A stretch of DNA of 38,122 nt from Companilactobacillus nodensis DSM 19682 = JCM 14932 = NBRC 107160. GTDB lineage: Bacteria; Bacillota; Bacilli; Lactobacillales; Lactobacillaceae. Under the pieces are notes generated by a model. That model was not told the DNA's origin, made no database searches, and saw only the letters and a program-made list of their open reading frames with translations. The position numbers and the translations under genes were made by a program. Shown piece by piece: positions 31,954 to 38,122 of this stretch. Numbering within the stretch: position 1 is the stretch's first letter; each line of letters starts with the position of its first letter. The DNA lies in contig NZ_BAMN01000022.1 of the NCBI RefSeq assembly GCF_000615905.1, positions 1 to 38,122 of the forward strand, in the 5' to 3' direction.

Positions 31954-33456
31954 ATGAAATTAATTTATCAAAATATGCTGAGTTTTTTGATCGTTATCCT
32001 TACGACTTTGGGAATTATTCTCTATTCCGTTACGAGTACTTCGACGACTTCAGAGTACAACCGAACTTATAAGGATCTTGAGAGCTATGCTGGTAATCTT
32101 GAAAAAATAGCTCTAAAGACAGATTCAAAAACCGGACAGATCCATAATATTACAGGGGATAATATTAAGACTGTCGAGCAAGTTCTATCAGATAAGAACG
32201 TTCAGTTCGCAATATTTGATTATCAAAATGACCAAGTATATCCAACTCCACCAACCAATGTGAAGCTGCACTTGAAGCAATCATATTGGAACAAACTGAA
32301 GCAGGGTAAGACGATTCGTAATATTCAAAAGCCCGAGAGTTCTGAAGGCAATCCTCGCTTAAGCAATAAAAAGGATAATTTGAGTTATGTTTACGTCCTG
32401 ACACCGTGGTTCCAAAATGGTAAGTTGATTGCGGCCGTTTGGGCGGGATCAGATGTTTCACAATTACAGACTAATATTGGTGAACTCAATAAGCGTCTGT
32501 ACTTTGCCTTATTGATATCACTATTAGCTGCGATTATTTTGAGTTTCTTGTTGTCACGTTATCAAGTCAACCGAATCAATCGACTTCGTGGTGCAACAAG
32601 ACGAGTTGCTAATAATGATTTCTCAGTTCATATCGAAAGTAAAAACACGGATGAATTGGATGATCTCGCTAATGACTTCAATACCATGGTTAAGTCACTA
32701 GAGGCTTCAGATAAGGAAATTAAGCGTCAAGAACAACGACGTAAGGAGTTCATGGCCGATGCATCACATGAGATGAGAACGCCTCTTACGACTATTAATG
32801 GCCTATTAGAGGGCCTTGCTTATGATGCCATCCCTGAAGAATCCAAAGGTCAAAGTATTCAATTGATGCGTAATGAAACTAATCGATTGATTAGGTTGGT
32901 CAATGAGAATCTTGATTACGAGAAGATTCGGACTAATCAAATCACCTTGGCAAAACGTGTCTTTGATGCGAATACACCTTTGAAGGATATTGTTTCACAA
33001 TTGCAGAAGAAGGCCGCTGAGTCCAAAGATAAATTGACTCTGGAGACTCCAGAAGATGAGTTGGAGACATATGCTGATTATGATCGATTCGTTCAGGTAA
33101 TGTTTAACATCATGCAGAATTCGATTCAGTTCACGGATAACGGTGAAATTACAGTTACAGGTTATCGTGCTGATGATCGACATGCTTCGATCTTTAAGAT
33201 TCAGGATACCGGCATCGGTATGTCTGAAGAGCAAGTTAAGAATATTTGGGATAGATACTATAAGGCTGATCCATCGCGTAAGAATCGCAAGTATGGTGAG
33301 TCCGGATTGGGACTATCGATTGTTCATCAATTGATTGAGAATCACGGTGGGGAGATCCACGTTAAGAGTAAGTTGCATGAAGGTACGACCTTCACTGTTA
33401 CTTTGTTCGATGAAGGTTATGAACACAAAGTTGATACAGACAAGGCACCTGATTAA
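31954..33456 (+). CDS. Two-component sensor histidine kinase
   Basis: A 500-residue membrane kinase. The first helix is at about 6-28, followed by an extracellular sensor domain of about 150 residues (30-180) and a second helix (about 181-202). HAMP (about 203-255) contains RRVANNDFSVHIESKNTDEL. The HisKA domain has the phospho-accepting His in FMADASHEMRTPLT. The HATPase domain has the N-box (MFNIMQNSIQF), G1 (DTGIGM) and G2 (GESGLGLSIV) boxes. It pairs with the response regulator immediately upstream (2-nt gap). The stimulus is unknown. Location next to two lipoteichoic acid synthase genes suggests an envelope signal, by context only. Confidence 0.92.
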   Translation: MKLIYQNMLSFLIVILTTLGIILYSVTSTSTTSEYNRTYKDLESYAGNLEKIALKTDSKTGQIHNITGDNIKTVEQVLSDKNVQFAIFDYQNDQVYPTPPTNVKLHLKQSYWNKLKQGKTIRNIQKPESSEGNPRLSNKKDNLSYVYVLTPWFQNGKLIAAVWAGSDVSQLQTNIGELNKRLYFALLISLLAAIILSFLLSRYQVNRINRLRGATRRVANNDFSVHIESKNTDELDDLANDFNTMVKSLEASDKEIKRQEQRRKEFMADASHEMRTPLTTINGLLEGLAYDAIPEESKGQSIQLMRNETNRLIRLVNENLDYEKIRTNQITLAKRVFDANTPLKDIVSQLQKKAAESKDKLTLETPEDELETYADYDRFVQVMFNIMQNSIQFTDNGEITVTGYRADDRHASIFKIQDTGIGMSEEQVKNIWDRYYKADPSRKNRKYGESGLGLSIVHQLIENHGGEIHVKSKLHEGTTFTVTLFDEGYEHKVDTDKAPD

Positions 33457-33502
33457 GTGTTCTGTTTTCAGGTATGAAAATATTCATCCTCATAAAAATC
33501 AA

Positions 33503-33546
33503 AAAATAAGACAGGGAAAATATTAATATTTTCCCTGTCTTATTTT
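33503..33546. terminator. Bidirectional terminator, perfect 44-bp palindrome
   Basis: AAAATAAGACAGGGAAAATA is followed by its exact reverse complement through a TTAA centre, giving a 44-bp perfect palindrome. It lies between the converging kinase and LtaS genes and overlaps the LtaS stop codon. Confidence 0.92.
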
Positions 33547-35710
33547 AATTATCAGCATCATTCTTCAATACATATGACCAATCATCAATAGGTGTTCTAT
33601 CTCCATTTAGCTCTGGTGCATCAGTATTGTAAAGATGAGTAGTGGATTTGTTATCGTTCTTGGAATATAAGCTGGTTGAGCCAGCACCTAATGAACTCCG
33701 TGTCTTGATCAACCGCTGAATCTGATTGAGGTAATTATAAGAGTCATCATCAGGATTAACTGGTGTGAAGCCATTTGGAGTATAGAATCTCAAGAGGTCC
33801 TTGTTGTTTACGGCATCAGAAATTTTTAGCTTAGTATTAACTTCCTCTTGCCAATTAGTTACTTTATCCTCTAATTCAGGATTGTCCTGTAAGTTGATCA
33901 ATTCACCAGTCTCATTGCTGTATACTTGTGGTCCCTTACTGTTATTTACCACGGTGTACTTAGTTGTGACAAAGTTCTTATCTCTGAACGCTACTGGACC
34001 CTTATGTTGCTTAGATAATAAATCAGAACCGACTTGTATGTAGTTCTTAGTATTAACACCGGCAAGATGCAGGATGGTAGGTAAGACGTCAATTTCACCA
34101 CCGTATGTGTGGTTGACGCCACCCTTTAATCCATTCATGTGAATCATGAATGGCACTTTTTGAAGTTGTGATTCGTTGTAAGAATTAAAGTCATTAGGGT
34201 CGATTCCAATGATTGGAGCGAGAGCCTTGTTCTTGTCAGCTGAAATTCCATAATGATCACCGTACAAGACGATCATTGAGTCATCGTACAGTCCTGAATC
34301 CTTAAGGTAATCGAAGAATTCTCTCAAGGAGTTATCCAGATAATGGGCTGTAACAAAGTAGTTACCAACGCTACTATCGGTTGTATCGGGAGCAGCGAAG
34401 CCGTCGCTATTATCCTGGTCACTCAACGTATATGGATAATGATTAGTAACAGTAATGAACTTAGTATAGAACGGTTGTTGTAACTGCTCTAGGTACTTTA
34501 CACTCTCAGACAACATCAATTTATCCTTCATACCATATTTCATGCTGGCATTGTCGATTGAATTATCATAATAAGATTGATCGAAGAAATAGTTATAACC
34601 CATATTCTTGTAGACTTCATTGCGACTCCAGAAGCTACCCACATTACCATGGGAGACAGCACTAGTGTAGCCCTTTTTCTGTGCCAAAATAGCTGGTGCC
34701 GATTGGAAGGTATTCGCTGGTCCATTAGTAGGGAAGAAGGTTCCACTACCTAGTCCAAATAGTCCTGATTCCAGCATGGTTTCGGCATCACTAGTTCGAC
34801 CTAATCCCACTTCATGGTAGAAGTTATCAAATGATATTGTGTTGTTATCATTGTAGAGACTGTTCAAGAAGGGAGTAACTTCTTGGTCGTTGATCTTCAT
34901 ACCAAGTAAAAATTGTTGGAAACTTTCTAGATGAATAATAATGATGTTCTTCTTATTAGCTTTGCCGAAGTACTTAGGATTAGGCGCGGCATAATTGCCG
35001 TCGACATAATTAAGCACATCATCCATATCAGTACCGACCGCAGTAGATCTAGCCTGGTCTGTCATCGTTGACTTGACCGCATCGTAACCAAGGAAGGTAT
35101 TGAATCCGAGATACTTAACAACGTAGGCGTGGTCAAATGTTCTTGATAATAATTGTGGACGATTACCTTCGGCAATCATTAGATTAACTGAAAAAATCAA
35201 AATACCGACTGAAGTAGTGGCGACTGCAGCTAATTTACGTAGTGGTTTAGAATCTAATTTGATGAATTTTAAGCTGAATAATAATATTAAAATAATTAAA
35301 TCAATAAAATAGATAAAATCATGAATCTGCATGAGTGAGAAAGTACTGGAGCCCAGTCCTTTGGATACTTTACCAACTCCTAAGATGACGGATGACGTTA
35401 AGAAGTCAGAGAATTCACGGTAGTACAAAATATTCGCATATAAAAATATGGATTCGATTAAATAAATCAGACCCATAATTGTATACGAAATTTTTGCTCG
35501 TTTGATATAGAGTGGGATGCTCAATAGAATCAATGCGGTTGCGATTGGATTGATTATCATAATGATGTGCTGCAATGGATCATTCAATCCCAGTGAAAAA
35601 TCGACATAGTAAGCAACAACTGTTTTTATCCACAATAAAAATACCAAAAAGCAAATAAACCCTACTCGTTGATTAACCAATGACTTAAATTTTAATTCTA
35701 TATTATTCAT
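33545..35710 (-). CDS. ltaS: Lipoteichoic acid synthase family protein (first paralogue)
   Basis: A 721-residue LtaS-type phosphoglycerol transferase that polymerises glycerol phosphate from phosphatidylglycerol outside the membrane. Five membrane helices occupy the first 185 residues. An extracellular sulfatase-fold domain follows, with E262 in HLESFQQF, catalytic Thr306 in GRTSDAE, and the metal site GDHYG. A signal-peptidase-like STAVGT lies at 222-227 between the parts. The C-terminal tail (about 640-721) is Asn/Asp/Ser-rich. The ATG at 35710 follows AAGGGA, with an extended -10 upstream. It lies in tandem with a close paralogue; which of the two makes type I LTA, or primes it, is not decidable here. 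Confidence 0.92.
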   Translation of the reverse strand: MNNIELKFKSLVNQRVGFICFLVFLLWIKTVVAYYVDFSLGLNDPLQHIIMIINPIATALILLSIPLYIKRAKISYTIMGLIYLIESIFLYANILYYREFSDFLTSSVILGVGKVSKGLGSSTFSLMQIHDFIYFIDLIILILLFSLKFIKLDSKPLRKLAAVATTSVGILIFSVNLMIAEGNRPQLLSRTFDHAYVVKYLGFNTFLGYDAVKSTMTDQARSTAVGTDMDDVLNYVDGNYAAPNPKYFGKANKKNIIIIHLESFQQFLLGMKINDQEVTPFLNSLYNDNNTISFDNFYHEVGLGRTSDAETMLESGLFGLGSGTFFPTNGPANTFQSAPAILAQKKGYTSAVSHGNVGSFWSRNEVYKNMGYNYFFDQSYYDNSIDNASMKYGMKDKLMLSESVKYLEQLQQPFYTKFITVTNHYPYTLSDQDNSDGFAAPDTTDSSVGNYFVTAHYLDNSLREFFDYLKDSGLYDDSMIVLYGDHYGISADKNKALAPIIGIDPNDFNSYNESQLQKVPFMIHMNGLKGGVNHTYGGEIDVLPTILHLAGVNTKNYIQVGSDLLSKQHKGPVAFRDKNFVTTKYTVVNNSKGPQVYSNETGELINLQDNPELEDKVTNWQEEVNTKLKISDAVNNKDLLRFYTPNGFTPVNPDDDSYNYLNQIQRLIKTRSSLGAGSTSLYSKNDNKSTTHLYNTDAPELNGDRTPIDDWSYVLKNDADN

Positions 35711-35741
35711 ACAAATCCCTTAAGTTGTGTCATATGGTCTT

Positions 35742-35750
35742 ATTATATCA
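35742..35750 (-). promoter_or_regulatory. Extended -10 promoter of the first ltaS
   Basis: On the minus strand TGA-TATAAT (35742-35750) is a perfect extended -10 about 32 nt upstream of the start codon. No good -35 is present, as expected for extended -10 promoters. Confidence 0.55.
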
Positions 35751-35778
35751 GTTATACGAATTGTATTATTGAACCCAC

Positions 35779-35818
35779 GAAAAAATACCCCAAGCAGCCC
35801 AACTGCGAGGGGTATTTG
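35779..35818 (-). terminator. Terminator after the second ltaS
   Basis: AAATACCCC (35783-35791) pairs with GGGGTATTT (35809-35817), with an inner GCAG/CTGC pairing. On the minus strand it is followed by a T run. It separates the two ltaS transcription units, about 120 nt after the second gene's stop codon. Confidence 0.85.
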
Positions 35819-35936
35819 TGTTGGTATCGTTGAAAACAGTCACATCTTCTTGTACAAATGTATTATAACACGTTGTTACCTGGGCATTTGATTTGAATAA
35901 TTGTATCTAATTATTAATAGATTTGTTAGAAAGGCA

Positions 35937-38084
35937 CTAGTCATCAGCGTTCGCACCCTTTAGAACACTTGACCAGTTGTCGATGTAAGTCCTGTCGCCG
36001 TTTAACTCTGGCGCATCAGTATTATACATTGGAGTAGTGGATTTATCATTGTTCTTTGAGTAAACACTAGTCGATTTGAGTCCTAGATCATCACGAGTCT
36101 TGACCAATCGTTGAATTTCATTTTGATAGCTGTACTCGGACGGATTAACCGGCTTGAATCCTGTCGGTGTATAGAATCTCAAAAGATTCTTGTTATTCGT
36201 GGTATCTGATATTTTTAGCTTCTCATTAACTTCTTCTTGCCACTTATCAACAGTCTTAGATAGTTGAGCGTTGTCGTTGAGATTTACTTGAGTACCAGTG
36301 CTGTTGTCATAAACAATATGTCCACCATCGGTTCCACGAATCACAGTATACTTAGTAGTGATGAACTCCTTATCACGGAAGGCAACGATATCACTGTGAT
36401 TGCTCGATAATAGGTCAGTACCAAGTTGAACGTATCCCTTAGTATTGATTCCAGCAAGATGGAGAATCGTCGGTAGGGCATCAATTTCGCCACCGTAGGT
36501 ATCGTTTAATCCACCTTTGAGTCCCTTCATATGAATCATGAATGGCACTCGCTGCATTTGGACTTCATTGAAGTCACTATTGTTAGTATCGTAACCAAGC
36601 ATTGGCGCAACAACTTTATCCTGTGTTGCATTTAATCCGTAGTGGTCACCATAGAGGACAATCATTGAATTGTCATAGATACCACTGTCCTTGAGATACT
36701 GGAAGAATTCCTTTAAGGCACTGTCCAGATAATGTGCTGTTACAAAGTAGTTATCGACTACGCTATTACCGGTGTCAGTCTTAGGGAAGTCAGCGGTCTG
36801 ATCTTCGTCACCTAAGTCGTATGGAGTATGGTTAGTAACAGTAATAAATTTGGTATAGAAGGGCTGCTGTAACTGTTCGAGGTATTTGACACTTTCGGAA
36901 AGCATCAGTTTGTCCTTCATACCATAGCCAATACTTGAGTCGTCGCTTTGGTTGAAGTAGTTCAAATCGAAGAAGTAGTCGTAGCCCATGTTTTTGTAAA
37001 CATCGTCACGATTCCAAAAACTACCAACATTGCCGTGGAAGACGGCACTGGTATAGTTCTCTTTTTGCTTAAGGATAGCTGGAGCAGCTTGGAAAGTATT
37101 GTCTGAACCTAACTTTGAAAATAGTGAACCTTCAGGTAATCCGTACAGACTTGTCTCCATCATATTCTCGGCATCACTAGTACGGCCACTGCCGACTTCA
37201 TGGAAGAAGTTGTTGAACGACATAGTGTTTTTGTCGTTGTATAAACTGTTTAGGAATGGTGTAACTTCCTGGTCGTTGACCTTCATGCCAATTAGAAATT
37301 GTTGGAAACTTTCTAGATGGATGATGATAATATTTTTACCTTTAGCTTTTCCGAAGTAGTTTTTATTCGGTGCAGCATAATGCTGATTAACATAATCAAG
37401 TACATTGTCCATATCAGTTCCGACTGCGGTTGATCGAACTTGATTATTCTGAGCCGACTTGATGGCATCATAGCCTAAGAACGTGTTGAAGCCTAGATAT
37501 TTGACGATGTAACTATTGTCGAATGTACGACCAAGTAATTGTGGACGGTTGGTCTCAGCCAGCATTAAGTTGAGTGAGAAGAGGAACACACCTAGCATTG
37601 TAGTTGCGAAGGCGGTCAACTTGCGGATCTTGGTCTTGTCGATTCTTATATAGTGACTGGTAAATAGGACAACGAGCAAAACGAAATCTAAGAAATAAAT
37701 AAAGTCATGTCCTTGCATTAAACTGGCGGAGCTGCCACCTAGACCCTTGGTGACCTTGGATGCACCAGCAATCGTGTTGAATGAAATAAAATCCGAAAAC
37801 TCACGATAGTACAAAATATTTGCATATAACAAAATATTTTCTAAAACATAGATAACACCCATCACAATGTAGGATACAATAGCCTTGTTGATGTATAACG
37901 CTATACTCAACAAAACGATTGTTGTAGCAATAGGATTGATGATTAGAATTAAATGTTGTAACGGGTCATTTAGTCCCAAAGAAAACTCGGCGTAATAGGC
38001 AATGACAGTTTTTAGCCATAAAAAAAAGACCAACAGACTTGAAAAGCCCATGCGTTTGTTCAAAAATAATTTTATTTTATTCAT
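35937..38084 (-). CDS. ltaS: Lipoteichoic acid synthase family protein (second paralogue)
   Basis: A 715-residue LtaS-type enzyme, closely related along its whole length to the gene that follows it on the minus strand. Five N-terminal membrane helices (within 1-180) are followed by the extracellular sulfatase domain. That domain has E258 in HLESFQQF, catalytic Thr302 in SGRTSDAE, and metal-site GDHYG; a STAVGT segment is at 218-223. The tail differs most between the paralogues. AAGGAA precedes the ATG at 38084 by 5 nt; the promoter is beyond the window edge. Its own terminator means the two copies can be regulated separately. A dedicated LTA primase role for one copy is possible, as in Listeria LtaP, but only inferred. 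Confidence 0.92.
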   Translation of the reverse strand: MNKIKLFLNKRMGFSSLLVFFLWLKTVIAYYAEFSLGLNDPLQHLILIINPIATTIVLLSIALYINKAIVSYIVMGVIYVLENILLYANILYYREFSDFISFNTIAGASKVTKGLGGSSASLMQGHDFIYFLDFVLLVVLFTSHYIRIDKTKIRKLTAFATTMLGVFLFSLNLMLAETNRPQLLGRTFDNSYIVKYLGFNTFLGYDAIKSAQNNQVRSTAVGTDMDNVLDYVNQHYAAPNKNYFGKAKGKNIIIIHLESFQQFLIGMKVNDQEVTPFLNSLYNDKNTMSFNNFFHEVGSGRTSDAENMMETSLYGLPEGSLFSKLGSDNTFQAAPAILKQKENYTSAVFHGNVGSFWNRDDVYKNMGYDYFFDLNYFNQSDDSSIGYGMKDKLMLSESVKYLEQLQQPFYTKFITVTNHTPYDLGDEDQTADFPKTDTGNSVVDNYFVTAHYLDSALKEFFQYLKDSGIYDNSMIVLYGDHYGLNATQDKVVAPMLGYDTNNSDFNEVQMQRVPFMIHMKGLKGGLNDTYGGEIDALPTILHLAGINTKGYVQLGTDLLSSNHSDIVAFRDKEFITTKYTVIRGTDGGHIVYDNSTGTQVNLNDNAQLSKTVDKWQEEVNEKLKISDTTNNKNLLRFYTPTGFKPVNPSEYSYQNEIQRLVKTRDDLGLKSTSVYSKNNDKSTTPMYNTDAPELNGDRTYIDNWSSVLKGANADD

Positions 38085-38122
38085 AAAAGTTCCTTGTTTG
38101 TAAAATTTCTTTAATAAATTTA

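Noticed and set aside
1-38122. CRISPR array, prophage, transposase or conjugation genes
   Set aside because: No regularly spaced repeats and no proteins of these classes were found on either strand.

Overview
The window looks like chromosomal DNA of a low-GC Gram-positive bacterium of the family Lactobacillaceae. The evidence is strong AGGAGG-type ribosome sites, an NADH peroxidase, methionine T-boxes with a PlpABCD/YdcBCD-like transporter operon, lipoteichoic acid synthases, LysM/3D cell-wall proteins and a tmRNA whose tag reads AKNNNSYALAA. A placement near Companilactobacillus is my inference from overall gene flavour and cannot be proven without a search. No phage, IS element or CRISPR array is visible.

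Layout. 1-4.4 kb: a short-chain dehydrogenase behind a MerR-type promoter, an NADH peroxidase, a divergent metal-resistance pair (CzrA-like ArsR regulator and CadD-like exporter) around a perfect inverted repeat, and ssrA. 4.4-8.6 kb: an orphan FokI-type double adenine methyltransferase, a membrane-anchored protein whose ribosome site lies inside a hairpin, a YitT-like membrane protein with a probable leaderless mRNA, and a LysM-3D secreted protein. 8.9-15.3 kb: a methionine uptake regulon (T-box, metQ1, metQ2, M20 peptidase, metN, metI, second T-box, metQ3). 15.3-19.8 kb: tandem PspC mini-proteins, a TetR regulator and a large MMPL/RND exporter gene broken by two one-base frameshifts. 19.8-22.7 kb: a composite palindromic repeat followed by an accessory patch (MarR, DUF2316, SDR, a UbiX fragment and other gene debris). 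22.7-31.1 kb: coaBC, a circularly permuted GH3 beta-glucosidase, an FMN reductase, a second 3D-domain protein with a textbook WalR box, a second structured repeat, an alcohol dehydrogenase family protein and a HAD phosphatase. 31.2-38.1 kb: an OmpR-type two-component system (response regulator frameshifted) and two tandem LtaS paralogues.

Themes. Much of the window serves the cell envelope (two 3D proteins, PspC pair, MMPL exporter, two-component system, two LtaS) and several promoters carry recognisable operator architecture. The methionine regulon is the most complete pathway: charged versus uncharged tRNA-Met is inferred to gate uptake of methionine or its peptides through two T-boxes with an ATG specifier. 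Three one-base deletions in short homopolymers, in otherwise well-preserved genes, suggest either recent decay or uncorrected sequencing errors. They should be resolved before biological conclusions are drawn about the exporter and response regulator.
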